Assembly: GCF_900109145.1 (NCBI RefSeq)
Contig: NZ_FNYY01000008.1
Location: forward strand, 124,001-188,000
Source: Marinovum algicola
GTDB taxonomy: Bacteria > Pseudomonadota > Alphaproteobacteria > Rhodobacterales > Rhodobacteraceae
Reading direction: 5' to 3'
Length of the DNA: 64,000 nt
Position 1 is the stretch's first letter, and each line of letters starts with the position of its first letter. This document shows, piece after piece, positions 18,629 to 27,138 of this stretch. The notes under the pieces were generated by a model, which was given only the letters and a program-made list of their open reading frames with translations, was not told the DNA's origin and did not search any database. The position numbers and the translations under genes are program-made.

Positions 18629-19603
18629 CTAGCCCGAGCCGATCAGCACGCCGGCGGCAAAGACCAGCGCGCCGCCCAGCACCACCTGAAAGGCGGCGCG
18701 CAGCATCGGGGTTTCCATGAAACGATTCTGAATCCAGGCGATGGCCCAGAGCTCGACAAAGACCACCAGGATGGCAACCGTGGTCGCGGTCCAAAAATCC
18801 GGGATCAGATAGGGCAGGGCATGGCCCAGCCCGCCAAGGGTGGTCATCACGCCCGAGGCGATGCCGCGTTTGACCGGCGAGCCGCGGCCCGAAAGCTGGC
18901 CGTCGTCCGAGGCGGCCTCGGTGAACCCCATGGAAATGCCCGCCCCGACCGAAGCGGCGAGGCCGACGAGGAAGGTGGTCCAGGTGTCCTGGGTGGCAAA
19001 GGCGGTGGCAAAGATCGGTGCCAGCGTCGAGACCGAGCCATCCATCAGCCCGGCTAACCCGGGCTGCACCCAGGTCAGCAGAAAACGCCGCTTGGCGGTG
19101 GTGGTCTCGCCGGCCGCGCTGGCGCTGTCGAGGTGGCGTTCGCTGAGCTGTTCGGCGCTGAGCTGGTGGTCCGCCTCGGCCGCCGCCAGATCGCCCAGCA
19201 GCCTGCGGGTGGCTGCGTCGCCGGTGCGCTTGGCGGCGGCGAGGTAGAAGCGCTCGGCCTCCTGTTCCATCGCCGCGGCCTCTTCGCGGATGCGCTCCAG
19301 CCCGAGGTTCTCGACCAGCCAGACCGGGCGGCGGGCGTGATAGCCGGCCACATGCTCGCGCCGGATCAGCGGGATGACCTCGCCGAACCGGGCGCGATGC
19401 GCCGCGATCAGTTGCTGGCGGTGGGTGTCCTCTTCGGCCGCCATGCCGTCGAACACCCGGGCGGTGTCCGGGTAATCTTGGCGCAGCCGTTCGGCATACA
19501 TCCGGTAGATCCGCGCATCGTCTTCCTCTGACGAGATCGCCAGGGCAAGGATGTCCTGCTCGGACAGGTCGGAGAAACGGCGTCTTTGGGTGATGAATCG
19601 CAT
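18629..19603 (-). CDS. mbfA: Membrane-bound ferritin/VIT-type iron exporter MbfA
   Basis: 324 residues. The N-terminal half (about 1-165) is a rubrerythrin/ferritin-like four-helix domain with metal ligands in SSEEDD (residues 24-29) and AAEEDTHRQ (56-63), and a later QEAERF/EADHQ pair. The C-terminal half has about five TM helices of the VIT1/CCC1 iron-transporter fold (VQPGLAGLMDGSVSTLAPIFA, SMGFTEAASD). This fusion is the MbfA family, which exports iron in Agrobacterium and Bradyrhizobium and protects against iron and peroxide stress. A perfect Irr box lies 12 bp upstream of the ATG. Confidence 0.92.
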   Translation of the reverse strand: MRFITQRRRFSDLSEQDILALAISSEEDDARIYRMYAERLRQDYPDTARVFDGMAAEEDTHRQQLIAAHRARFGEVIPLIRREHVAGYHARRPVWLVENLGLERIREEAAAMEQEAERFYLAAAKRTGDAATRRLLGDLAAAEADHQLSAEQLSERHLDSASAAGETTTAKRRFLLTWVQPGLAGLMDGSVSTLAPIFATAFATQDTWTTFLVGLAASVGAGISMGFTEAASDDGQLSGRGSPVKRGIASGVMTTLGGLGHALPYLIPDFWTATTVAILVVFVELWAIAWIQNRFMETPMLRAAFQVVLGGALVFAAGVLIGSG

Positions 19604-19614
19604 CGGCTTGTCCA

Positions 19615-19633
19615 GTTTAGAATAGTTCTAAAC
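19615..19633. promoter_or_regulatory. Iron-control element (ICE, Irr operator) of mbfA
   Basis: TTTAGAATAGTTCTAAA is an exact match to the alphaproteobacterial ICE consensus TTTAGAA-N3-TTCTAAA and is extended by one more G/C pair on each side. It lies 12 bp before the mbfA start codon, so bound Irr would block transcription or initiation. Known behaviour: Irr represses mbfA under iron limitation and releases it when haem or iron is plentiful. Confidence 0.88.
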
Positions 19634-19705
19634 ATAAGGAAGCTGCCCGGCTTGGCAAGCCCTTGCCGGGGCGGGCATCTCCGGGTCGGCGCGGCCCGCC
19701 CGTGC

Positions 19706-19732
19706 TTGAAACTGAACTGTCTGGTCTATAGC
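19706..19732 (+). promoter_or_regulatory. Possible promoter of the TetR-family gene
   Basis: TTGAAA (19706) and TATAGC (19727) with a 15-bp spacer, in a locally AT-richer patch, 25 bp before the start codon. The short spacer makes this weak. A TetR protein often binds its own promoter, but no clear palindrome is seen. Confidence 0.3.
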
Positions 19733-19756
19733 TATGAGGAAACGGGGAGAGGCGAG

Positions 19757-20401
19757 ATGAGCTCAGATGCCAGGCTGGTGGACGGCGCAGAGATGCCGCA
19801 GGTGCGCCGGGGCCGTAAATTCGATCAGGTGCTGGCCGGGGCCCGCGACGTCTTTCTCGCGCATGGGTTCGAAGGCGCCTCCGTGGACGATATCGCCCGG
19901 GCGGCCGGGGTGTCGAAGGCCACGCTCTACAGCTATTTTCCCGACAAGCGGTTGCTGTTTTCCGAGGTGGCATCCTGCGAATGCTGCCGTCAGGCCGATC
20001 ACGCGCTGACGGTGATCGATGCCGAGGCGCCGCCGCGCGAGGTGCTGGAAAAATGCGGCCGGCAGTTCCTCGGCTTCATCCTGTCCGAGTTCGGCCAGTC
20101 GATCTTTCGCATCTGCGTGGCCGAGGCCGACCGGTTCCCCGATCTGGGCCGGCAGTTCTACAACTCCGGCCCCGCCGTGATGCATTGCGCGGTGCGGGAT
20201 TACTTGCAGGCGGCGGCAGCGCGCGGCGATCTTAGGATCGAGGATTTCGACCTGGCGGCCGATCAGTTTGCCGAATTGTGCAAGGCCGATCTCTGGACGC
20301 GGATGATCTTCAACGTCGCCACGCGGTTCGAACCGGAAGAGATCGACCGGGTGATCCGGGGGGCGGTCGATACCTTCATGGCACGTTACGGAGTGGTTTG
20401 A
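19757..20401 (+). CDS. TetR/AcrR-family transcriptional regulator
   Basis: 214 residues from ATG 19757, preceded by GGGAGAGGCGAG. The helix-turn-helix lies at about residues 41-63 (ASVDDIARAAGVSKATLYSYF) with the usual PDKRLLF after it; the C-terminal ligand domain (about 75-214) resembles the TetR_C_7/AefR-like type. The target is unknown. It is divergent from mbfA, but mbfA already has an Irr site, so a link between the two is only positional. Confidence 0.92.
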   Translation: MSSDARLVDGAEMPQVRRGRKFDQVLAGARDVFLAHGFEGASVDDIARAAGVSKATLYSYFPDKRLLFSEVASCECCRQADHALTVIDAEAPPREVLEKCGRQFLGFILSEFGQSIFRICVAEADRFPDLGRQFYNSGPAVMHCAVRDYLQAAAARGDLRIEDFDLAADQFAELCKADLWTRMIFNVATRFEPEEIDRVIRGAVDTFMARYGVV

Positions 20402-20480
20402 CCCCGTCATGCGGTCGCCGTGCCCGGGCCTCGGGTGTTGCGGTCTCGCCGGAGAGCGGGCTGGCGCCCGGCGCGCCCGC

Positions 20481-21752
20481 TCAGACCAGCGGCGGGCGCG
20501 GGGCGAGCTGCGTCAGCCCGTCGACCCAGGCCAGTTGCCGCGGCAGGCAGGTGGATTTCAGGTCGTACTCCGCCACCACCTTGGCCCGCGCCGCGGCCCG
20601 CAGATGTGCCCGCAGCGCGGGATCGTCGAGCAGGGTGCACACCTGATCGACCAGCGCCTCGCGGTCGAAGAAATCCACCAGAAGCCCGGTTTCGCCGTTG
20701 CTCAGCACCTCGCGCACCGGTTCGGTGTCGCTGGCCACGATCGGCGCGCCGGCGCTCATCGCCTCGAGCAGGGACCAGCTCAGCACGAAGGGGTAGGTCA
20801 GGTAGACATGCGCCCGGCTGACCCGCATGAACGACAGGAACGTGTCGTAAGGCACCCGGCCGAGGAAATGCACCCGCGCCCAATCGGCATCGGGGATCTG
20901 GCCGCGCACCTCGTCGATGAACACCTGTTTCCAGGTCTGGCCATCGGGCGCCTTGGCGCCATAACTCACCTGGTCGCCGCCGATCAGCACCACCTGCGCC
21001 CGCGGCCGCCGCCGCAAGAGCTCGGGCAGGGCGCGCATGAAGACGTGATAGCCGCGGTAGGGCTCGAGATTGCGGTTGATGAAGGTGATGACCTCATCCT
21101 CCGGCGTCACCTCGCTGCCGTCCGGCAGGGCCAGGCGCGCGGTGTCGTCGGCGGTGACCTGGGCGGTGTCGATGCCATCGTGCACCACGGTGATCCGCTG
21201 GCGCATCTCGGGCGGGAAAGTGTCGGCCTGAAAGGCGGTCGGGCTGATTCCGGCATCGCCGATTTCGAAATGCAGCCGGTTGTTGAGGTTCTTCATGCGC
21301 AGACGCAGCGCGTCGGCCTCCGGCGCGCTGCCGGTAAACTCCGGGTCGAAGCCGACAAAGGGGTAATCGGCGGTGTGGTAGAGCTCGCAATAGAGGCCAA
21401 GCCGGGCCTCGGGCCAGACATCCTTGAGAAACAGGCTCTCGCCCCAGCCGTAATGGGCGAGGATCACATCCGGCGTGAAGCCGCGTTCCCGGAGCGCGCG
21501 GGCGGCGCGGTAGCAGGACTGGCCGCGGATGAACTTGGTTTCGAAATCGACCAGCCAAGGATGCAGCCCCCGGGCGGGTTTGCCCTGGTACTTGTAGGGC
21601 AGGATGGTGACACCCAGCCACTTGGTCACCTTGTCCACCTTGGGGGTGAGCGCGACCACCTGATCGCCACGCGCCGCCAGCGCCGGAGCGAGATGCTTGT
21701 ACTGGCCGGGGAAATTCTGGTGAATCAGGAGGTACTTGGTCACTGGGATCAC
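20481..21752 (-). CDS. Glycosyltransferase (GT4-like, GT-B fold)
   Basis: Up to 423 residues. Begins with a Rossmann-like strand (KYLLIHQNFPGQYKHLAPALAARGD) and carries the nucleotide-sugar-binding C-terminal half: VVHDGID near 200, FINRNLEPYRGYHVFMRALPELL near 240-262, PFVLSWSLLEAMSAGAPIVAS near 330-350 with the EX7E-type glutamates, then ETGLLVDF. Donor and acceptor unknown; it may act on surface or storage glycans. Start is a GTG at 21752 or 21743; neither has a convincing ribosome-binding site. No other polysaccharide genes are adjacent. Confidence 0.88.
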   Translation of the reverse strand: MIPVTKYLLIHQNFPGQYKHLAPALAARGDQVVALTPKVDKVTKWLGVTILPYKYQGKPARGLHPWLVDFETKFIRGQSCYRAARALRERGFTPDVILAHYGWGESLFLKDVWPEARLGLYCELYHTADYPFVGFDPEFTGSAPEADALRLRMKNLNNRLHFEIGDAGISPTAFQADTFPPEMRQRITVVHDGIDTAQVTADDTARLALPDGSEVTPEDEVITFINRNLEPYRGYHVFMRALPELLRRRPRAQVVLIGGDQVSYGAKAPDGQTWKQVFIDEVRGQIPDADWARVHFLGRVPYDTFLSFMRVSRAHVYLTYPFVLSWSLLEAMSAGAPIVASDTEPVREVLSNGETGLLVDFFDREALVDQVCTLLDDPALRAHLRAAARAKVVAEYDLKSTCLPRQLAWVDGLTQLAPRPPLV

Positions 21753-21872
21753 TGCTCTGGATTTTTGCTGTGACTATGGGACAGAACCGGGCGGCGCTCA
21801 ACTGCTGCCACGCCGGACCGGTCATGCTATGATCGCGGCAGCCATCGCAACAGGTCGAAAAGGAGCAGCAGC

Positions 21873-22160
21873 ATGCCGAAGGGCTATCTCATTGCGCATA
21901 TCCGCGTGCAGGACAAGGCGGCCTTCGAGGAGTTCAAGGCGCTCTCGGGACCGGCAATCGAGGCGCATGGCGGCAAGGTGCTGGTGCGCAACCCGGCGCC
22001 GGACCACCGCGAAGGCGCGGCCGAGGGGCTGGCCGTCGTGATCGAGTTCGAAAGCCTCGCGGCGGCGCAGGCGTTCTACGACTCAGAAGCCTATGGCGCG
22101 GCGCGCGCGGCCCGCGAAACCTGTGCCGAGACCGACCTCGTTCTGGCGGAGGGTCTGTAG
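21873..22160 (+). CDS. DUF1330 family protein
   Basis: 95 residues, typical length for DUF1330 (ferredoxin-like dimeric alpha-beta barrel). Family landmarks: MPKGYLIAHIRVQD at the start, EAHGGKVLVR in the middle, and VVIEFESLAAAQAFYDSEAY. AAAAGGAGC precedes the ATG. Biochemical function is unknown for the family. Confidence 0.88.
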   Translation: MPKGYLIAHIRVQDKAAFEEFKALSGPAIEAHGGKVLVRNPAPDHREGAAEGLAVVIEFESLAAAQAFYDSEAYGAARAARETCAETDLVLAEGL

Positions 22161-22190
22161 CCCCCGGGGAACCGCCGACGGCGAATCGAA

Positions 22191-22218
22191 AAGGCCGCGC
22201 GATCTCTCGCACGGCCTT
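22191..22218 (-). terminator. Terminator of rpmJ (possibly bidirectional)
   Basis: AAGGCCG pairs with CGGCCTT, extended by an inner GCGA/TCGC pair. On the minus strand it is followed by TTTTCGATT, 22 nt after the rpmJ stop codon. It also lies downstream of the convergent DUF1330 gene. Confidence 0.7.
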
Positions 22219-22240
22219 CCGAATTCGTCGCTGTCAGCGC

Positions 22241-22366
22241 TCAGCCCTGACGGGCCTTGAACCGCCGCTGCGTCTTGTTGATCACATAGACGCGGCCTTT
22301 GCGGCGCACAACGCGGCAATCGCGGTGGCGATTCTTGAGCGAACGGAGCGAGTTCTTGACTTTCAT
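22241..22366 (-). CDS. rpmJ: 50S ribosomal protein L36
   Basis: 41 codons plus stop on the minus strand. The product starts [18 protein letters not shown] and ends [12 protein letters not shown], matching the 41-residue alphaproteobacterial L36. It has only one Cys, so this is the type without the zinc ribbon (C-minus). An upstream GGAGAGACGGAC is the ribosome-binding site. The gene stands alone, outside the spc operon, between the DUF1330 gene and tRNA-Val. Confidence 0.95.
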   Translation of the reverse strand: MKVKNSLRSLKNRHRDCRVVRRKGRVYVINKTQRRFKARQG

Positions 22367-22445
22367 GTCCGTCTCTCCTTCTACGCGGCGCGTGGCGTGC
22401 GCCTTGGTTGCGGTCTGCCTTGTCCCGGGGGACAGGGCGGTGAAA

Positions 22446-22520
22446 TGGTGGGCGATACTGGGATCGAACCAGTGACCCCTTCGATGTCAACGAAGTGCTC
22501 TACCGCTGAGCTAATCGCCC
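22446..22520 (-). tRNA. tRNA-Val (anticodon GAC)
   Basis: 75 nt including an encoded CCA end. Acceptor arms GGGCGAT/ATCGCCC pair perfectly; the D-arm has GCTC...GAGC, the anticodon stem CTTCG/CGAAG encloses TTGACAT (anticodon GAC), and the T-arm is ACTGG-TTCGATC-CCAGT. Reads valine GUC and GUU codons. Lies upstream of rpmJ on the same strand. Confidence 0.96.
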
Positions 22521-22643
22521 GGAAAACCCGAACCGGCCAGGAGCCCCAAATGAATGGGGCGCGGAACCCCGCGCCAGTGGCCGGTTCTATAAAAGGGAAC
22601 GGTGGGGGGATCAAGGGCTTTTGCTAGGGAAAAAAAAGGGACT

Positions 22644-23534
22644 ATGATCCAAGCACATCCGAAGGAGGGCTTCGTGCCGAAATTCGCCTTTCACCTGACC
22701 CGGCCGGAGCGTCCCGCCACACCGGTTGTTTTCGCGTCGCCGCATTCCGGGCGGGATTATCCCTGGTCGTTCCTGCGGCGCACGGTGCTCGACGAACATG
22801 TGATCCGAACCTCCGAAGATGCCTATGTAGACAGGCTTTTCGAATGCGCCCCGCAGTTTGGCGCGGCCTTTCTCAGGGCCGGCGCACCACGCGCCTTCAT
22901 CGATCTGAACCGCTCGGCCGACGAGCTGGACCCGGCGCTGATCGAGGGCGCGCGCAAGCCCGGGCACAATCCGCGGGTGACCTCGGGCCTGGGCGTGATT
23001 CCCCGTGTCGTGGCCGGCGGCCGGTCGATCTATCGCGGCAAGCTGTCGCTCTCCGAGGCGGAAATGCGAATCGAAAAGTACTGGCGGCCCTATCACGGCC
23101 AGTTGCAGCAGCTTCTGACCGAGGCGCATGACCGGTTCGGCGAGGCGATTCTCGTCGATTGCCATTCGATGCCGCATGAGGCGCTCGATCCCATCGCCCG
23201 GTCCGGGGCGCGGCGGCCCGAGGTCGTCATCGGCGACCGGTTCGGCGCCTCGGCCAGCGCGGCGGTGGTCGACCGGATCGAGACCGCCTTTCTCAATGCC
23301 GGGCTCTGCGTGGTGCGCAATGCGCCCTTTGCCGGGGCCTATATCACCCAGCATTACGGCCGCCCGTCGCGGCGCCAGCATGCGGTGCAGATCGAGATCG
23401 ACCGGTCGATCTACATGAACGAACACGCGATCCGGCCGAATGCCAATTTCCAGGCATTTCGCAAGGTGCTGCGCGGTGTCGTGTCCGAGATCGCCACCAT
23501 CGGCGGTCAGGACATGCCGATGGCGGCGGAGTAG
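22644..23534 (+). CDS. N-formylglutamate amidohydrolase (HutG-like)
   Basis: 296 residues from ATG 22644; the frame reaches back to 22602 without similarity. Features of the family: VFASPHSGRDYP near residue 30, VRNAP..GAYITQHYGRPS near 232-247, DCHSMP near 172, and VQIEIDRSIYMNE at the end, a typical C-terminal signature. HutG hydrolyses N-formyl-L-glutamate to glutamate and formate in histidine breakdown, but no other hut genes are seen. Longer and closer to true HutG than the protein at 11471. Confidence 0.9.
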   Translation: MIQAHPKEGFVPKFAFHLTRPERPATPVVFASPHSGRDYPWSFLRRTVLDEHVIRTSEDAYVDRLFECAPQFGAAFLRAGAPRAFIDLNRSADELDPALIEGARKPGHNPRVTSGLGVIPRVVAGGRSIYRGKLSLSEAEMRIEKYWRPYHGQLQQLLTEAHDRFGEAILVDCHSMPHEALDPIARSGARRPEVVIGDRFGASASAAVVDRIETAFLNAGLCVVRNAPFAGAYITQHYGRPSRRQHAVQIEIDRSIYMNEHAIRPNANFQAFRKVLRGVVSEIATIGGQDMPMAAE

Positions 23535-23553
23535 CGGCGGCCGGGGTCCACCC

Positions 23554-23574
23554 GTCCCGGACCGGGTCCGGGAC
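23554..23574. repeat. Dispersed palindrome, copy 4 (GTCCCGGA / TCCGGGAC)
   Basis: Perfect 8-bp arms around CCGGG, in the 63-bp gap between the convergent HutG-like and dinB genes. Confidence 0.6.
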
Positions 23575-23597
23575 CTCTGGGCGGCCGGGTCTGCCGG

Positions 23598-24851
23598 CTA
23601 GCGCAGGGCGCGGCCCTTGAGAATCGCATCCGGCCCGAAGCGGGCGCGAATCGCATCCGTCGCCCGTTCGGCGCCGGCGCGGCGCGCGGCATTGGGATCG
23701 AGCAGGTCGGCCGAACGATCGGCCTCGGCCGCCGGCACCAGATGCGACAGGCCGCAGCCGATCAGCCGATAGGGCCCCTTGTCGCCCACCGCATCGAACA
23801 ACCCGCGCGCGCAGCGATAGATCGTGTCGGCCATCTGCGTCGCGTCGCGCAGCGACTGCCGGCGCGAGAGTGTCTGGAAATTCGCCTGTTTCAGCTTCAG
23901 CGTCACCACCAGCCCGGCCTTGTCCTTGGCCTTGGCGCGGTCTGCCACCTTTTCGGCCATGCGCCAGAGGTGCCCGTCGAGCAGATCGGGGTCGGAGGTG
24001 TCCTCGCCAAAGGTGGTTTCGTTCGAGATCGACTTGACCGGCGCATGGGCCGAGACCCGCCGCCGGTCCTGCCCGCGCGCCAGGTGCCACAGCCGGGTGC
24101 CCATCGAGCCGAAACGTGCCGTCAGATCGCGTTCGTCCCAGCGCCGCAGATCGTCGAAGCTGCGGATGCCGGCACGCTCCAGCGCCTCCTGCGTCGCCTG
24201 ACCGACGCCCCAGATCATCCGCACCGGCTTGCCGGCAAGGAAATCCTCGGTCTCGGCCTGGCCGATCACCGAAAAACCGTGCGGCTTGTCGAGATCGCTG
24301 GCGATCTTGGCAAGAAACTTGTTGTGCGACAGGCCGATCGAGCCGGTCACTCCCAGCTCGTCCCGCATCCGCCGCACCAGCCGGGCCAGCATCACCGCCG
24401 GCGGATGGCCATGCAGCCGCGCGGTGCCGGTGAGGTCGAGAAAGGCCTCGTCGAGCGACAGCGGCTCCACCACCGGCGTCAGCTCGTCCATCATCGCCCG
24501 GATGGCGCGCGAGACCTCGACATAGGCGCTCATCCGCGGTTTGATCACCACCGCGTCGGGGCAGAGCTTGAGCGCCTTGAACATCGGCATCGCCGAGCGC
24601 ACGCCGCGGATTCGCGCCACATAGCAGGCGGTCGAGACCACGCCGCGCCGGCCGCCGCCGATGATCACCGGCTTGTGTGCCAGCGTAGGATCGTCGCGTT
24701 TTTCGACACTGGCGTAAAAGGCATCGCAATCCATATGGGCGATGCTCAGCGCCATAAGTTCCTTGTGCGCCACCACGCGCCGCGACCGGCACGCGGGACA
24801 GGCGGTGCCGCTGTCGAATTCGTGAAGGCAGTCGCGGCAAAGGGTGGGCAT
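23598..24851 (-). CDS. dinB: DNA polymerase IV with N-terminal zinc ribbon
   Basis: 417 residues from ATG 24851; a GTG at 24875 gives eight more residues. Y-family polymerase: catalytic Asp41 in HMDCDAFYASVEKRD, and Asp134/Glu135 in SLDEAFLDLTG; fingers contain TACYVARIRGVRSAMPMFKA. Before the catalytic domain sits a CxxC...CxxC ribbon (Cys5, Cys8, Cys18, Cys21), absent from E. coli DinB. The enzyme performs error-prone translesion synthesis. The Nudix gene is divergent, 65 bp away. No convincing SOS box (GTTC-N7-GATC) is seen in that gap. Confidence 0.95.
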   Translation of the reverse strand: MPTLCRDCLHEFDSGTACPACRSRRVVAHKELMALSIAHMDCDAFYASVEKRDDPTLAHKPVIIGGGRRGVVSTACYVARIRGVRSAMPMFKALKLCPDAVVIKPRMSAYVEVSRAIRAMMDELTPVVEPLSLDEAFLDLTGTARLHGHPPAVMLARLVRRMRDELGVTGSIGLSHNKFLAKIASDLDKPHGFSVIGQAETEDFLAGKPVRMIWGVGQATQEALERAGIRSFDDLRRWDERDLTARFGSMGTRLWHLARGQDRRRVSAHAPVKSISNETTFGEDTSDPDLLDGHLWRMAEKVADRAKAKDKAGLVVTLKLKQANFQTLSRRQSLRDATQMADTIYRCARGLFDAVGDKGPYRLIGCGLSHLVPAAEADRSADLLDPNAARRAGAERATDAIRARFGPDAILKGRALR

Positions 24852-24916
24852 TTGGAGGACTCGGGCAAAAGGCACACTATATATACGGAACGCGGCCCAT
24901 CAGAGCGAGAGGCAGT

Positions 24917-25327
24917 ATGGAGAATTCGCAATTTGCAGGTACCAAGCTGGCGCTGTTCATCGGCGGCAAGCTGCTGGTGATCCGGCGCGACAACGATCCG
25001 GATATCCCCTGGCCCAACCACCTGGATCTGCCGGGCGGCGGGCGCGAATGCGGCGAATCCGCTGCCGATTGCGTGCTGCGCGAAACCCACGAAGAGGTGG
25101 GGCTGCGGCTGGACCGCAAGCAGCTTGTCTATGAAAGCGCCTATGACCGGCCGATCGGGCCGATGGTGTTCTTTGCCGCCCATCTGCCGCAAGATACCGT
25201 GGCCGACATCGTCTTTGGCAACGAAGGCCAGGGCTGGATGCTGATGTCGCCGGAGGATTACGCCAATCACCCCGAAGCGGTGCCGCATTTCCGCGAACAG
25301 ATCACGAAGTACCTGGGAAGCCGGTAG
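24917..25327 (+). CDS. NUDIX hydrolase
   Basis: 136 residues. The Nudix box G-x5-E-x7-REUxEExGU is intact at residues 41-63 (GGRECGESAADCVLRETHEEVGL region), with Glu59/Glu60 as metal ligands. Nudix enzymes cleave nucleoside diphosphates linked to another group. Substrate is not evident. It is divergent from dinB, so a role in cleaning damaged nucleotides is tempting but unproven. GAGAGGCAG precedes the ATG. Confidence 0.92.
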   Translation: MENSQFAGTKLALFIGGKLLVIRRDNDPDIPWPNHLDLPGGGRECGESAADCVLRETHEEVGLRLDRKQLVYESAYDRPIGPMVFFAAHLPQDTVADIVFGNEGQGWMLMSPEDYANHPEAVPHFREQITKYLGSR

Positions 25328-25373
25328 CGGGGCGCGGGCAGAAGATGCCTTCAACCGGAACGGAGGGGACGAG

Positions 25374-27032
25374 ATGCCATCAGAGCGCGGGGCGCGGCGC
25401 ATAGCGATCATCGGCATGGGCCCACGCGGGCTGGGCGCGCTCGAAGCGCTGGCGGCGCGCTGGCCGGGCGCGGGCGACAGGCTCTGCGTCGATGTCTTCG
25501 AGCCGCGGGCGGATCCGGGCGCGGGGCCGAATTTCGCGCCCGACGAGGCGCCGGTCTGCCTGCTCAACACGCCGTTGCGCGCTCTCGACATTCCGCCGCC
25601 GGAGGTCTCGCGCGTCGGACGGTTCGACATGCAGTTCGACGCGCCGCTCGATCCCGACAGTTTCCCCACCCGGGCAGAGATCGGCGGTTATCTCACCGCG
25701 CGGTTCGCCGATCTCCATGCGCTCGACCGAATGGCGGTGACGCTGGTGCCGGCCCGGATCGAGGCCCTGCGCCCGCTGGCGGGTGGCTGGGAGCTGCGCT
25801 CTGACCGGGGCTGGCACGGGCCCTATGCCGCGGTGCTGCTCACCCCCGGTCAGCCCTCGGTGGAGCCGGACCGGCAATGGGCGCAGTGGCAGGGCCATGC
25901 CGCCCGCGGCCAGGGCGCGGTGGCCCAGGCCTATCCGGCACGGCAGCTGATCGTTGCGGCACAGGGCTGGCGTGGCTGCACCGTGGCGATCCGCGGTATG
26001 GGGCTGTCGGCGATCGACGTGCTGCGGGGGCTGACCGTGGCGCAGGGCGGGGCATTCTTTGACGGGCAATACCTGCCGTCGGGGCGCGAGCCGGCGCGCA
26101 TCCTGCCCTTTTCGCTCGATGGTCTGCCGCCCTTTCCCAAGCCCGAGACCGGCGCGCTGGATCGGCGGTATGCCCCCAGACTGGCCGAGACGCGGATTTT
26201 CGATGACGCCATGGCCGAGGCCGCCCAGTCGGCACCCTACACCGCCCGGCGGCTGATCAACGCGGCGCTGATCGCCCCGGTGACGCGCATCCTGCGCGAC
26301 GCCGATGACGAAGACGGCGCCGCGCAGGTGGCGGATTGGCTCGAATGCGAATGGGATGCGCCCGGCACGCAGGAGACCGACGGCCCGGTCGACACCCTGC
26401 GCCAGGGCATTGCCATGGCCGAGGGCAGTCGCGCGCCGTCGGTGGGCTATACCGTGGGCCAGGTCTGGCGGCACTGGCAGAACCGCCTGCGCGCCGGGTT
26501 CAACCCGGCCCGCCCGCCGGCCGAGACGGCGGCGTTGATCGTCGGGTTCGACGAGGGGCTGAAACGCTATTCCTATGGCCCGCCGGTGGCTTCGGCGCGG
26601 GAATGGCTGGCGCTGGCGGATGCCGGGCTGGTGGACATGCGACTGTCGGCCGATCCGGCGATCGCGCTGATCGAGACCGGCTGGGAAATGACCGCCGGCG
26701 AGGCCGAGGCGCAGGTCGACCTGATGATCGACGCGGTGCTGCCCGACCCGGACATCGCGATCGTCTCGGCGCCGCTGATCCGGTCCCTGTGTGCCGCCGG
26801 GCGGCTGGTGCCGGTGGCCGAGGGGCTGGGCGCGCGGACCCTCGCCGATGGCACCGTGGTCGGCCGCGACGGGGCGCCGCAAGCGGGACTTTATCTGCTG
26901 GGGCGGCTGTCGCTCGGCAGCGTGATCGCGGCGGATTCGCTGCACGATTGCCTTGGCGCGGCGGCGGATCGCTGGGCGGAGGGGGTGATGGCGCGGCTGC
27001 TGTCCCAGGCGTTGGACGAGGCGGGACCTTGA
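25374..27032 (+). CDS. FAD/NAD(P)-binding protein (FAD-NAD(P)-binding family, PF13454 type)
   Basis: 552 residues. Opens with the dinucleotide motif IAIIGMGPRGLGALEAL (residues 10-26), where GPRG is typical of this family, followed by NFAPDEAPVCLLNTP. A second nucleotide-binding region IRGMGLSAIDVLRGL lies near 207, and residues beyond 480 end in GLYLLGRLSLGS. Members are uncharacterised flavoproteins, sometimes found near siderophore or hydroxylase genes; none is here. AACGGAGGGGACGAG precedes the ATG. It converges on the ligase gene. Confidence 0.8.
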   Translation: MPSERGARRIAIIGMGPRGLGALEALAARWPGAGDRLCVDVFEPRADPGAGPNFAPDEAPVCLLNTPLRALDIPPPEVSRVGRFDMQFDAPLDPDSFPTRAEIGGYLTARFADLHALDRMAVTLVPARIEALRPLAGGWELRSDRGWHGPYAAVLLTPGQPSVEPDRQWAQWQGHAARGQGAVAQAYPARQLIVAAQGWRGCTVAIRGMGLSAIDVLRGLTVAQGGAFFDGQYLPSGREPARILPFSLDGLPPFPKPETGALDRRYAPRLAETRIFDDAMAEAAQSAPYTARRLINAALIAPVTRILRDADDEDGAAQVADWLECEWDAPGTQETDGPVDTLRQGIAMAEGSRAPSVGYTVGQVWRHWQNRLRAGFNPARPPAETAALIVGFDEGLKRYSYGPPVASAREWLALADAGLVDMRLSADPAIALIETGWEMTAGEAEAQVDLMIDAVLPDPDIAIVSAPLIRSLCAAGRLVPVAEGLGARTLADGTVVGRDGAPQAGLYLLGRLSLGSVIAADSLHDCLGAAADRWAEGVMARLLSQALDEAGP

Positions 27033-27093
27033 CAGCGCACGCACATCGCGCCCCGGCCCCCGCGCCGGGGCCCCTTCGCTCGGGGATCGCGGG

Positions 27094-27114
27094 GTCCCGG
27101 GTCAGGCCCGGGAC
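27094..27114. repeat. Dispersed palindrome, copy 5 (GTCCCGGG / CCCGGGAC)
   Basis: Perfect 8-bp arms around TCAGG. Duplicated with one mismatch at 27285-27305 as part of the 191-bp tandem duplication. Confidence 0.6.
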
Positions 27115-27138
27115 GGGGTGGTTTGGTGGCCGGTCGGC

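Noticed and set aside
24852-24916. SOS box between dinB and the Nudix gene
   Set aside because: GTTCC is present on the minus strand, but the second half-site at 7-nt spacing reads ATAG, not GATC or GTTC.
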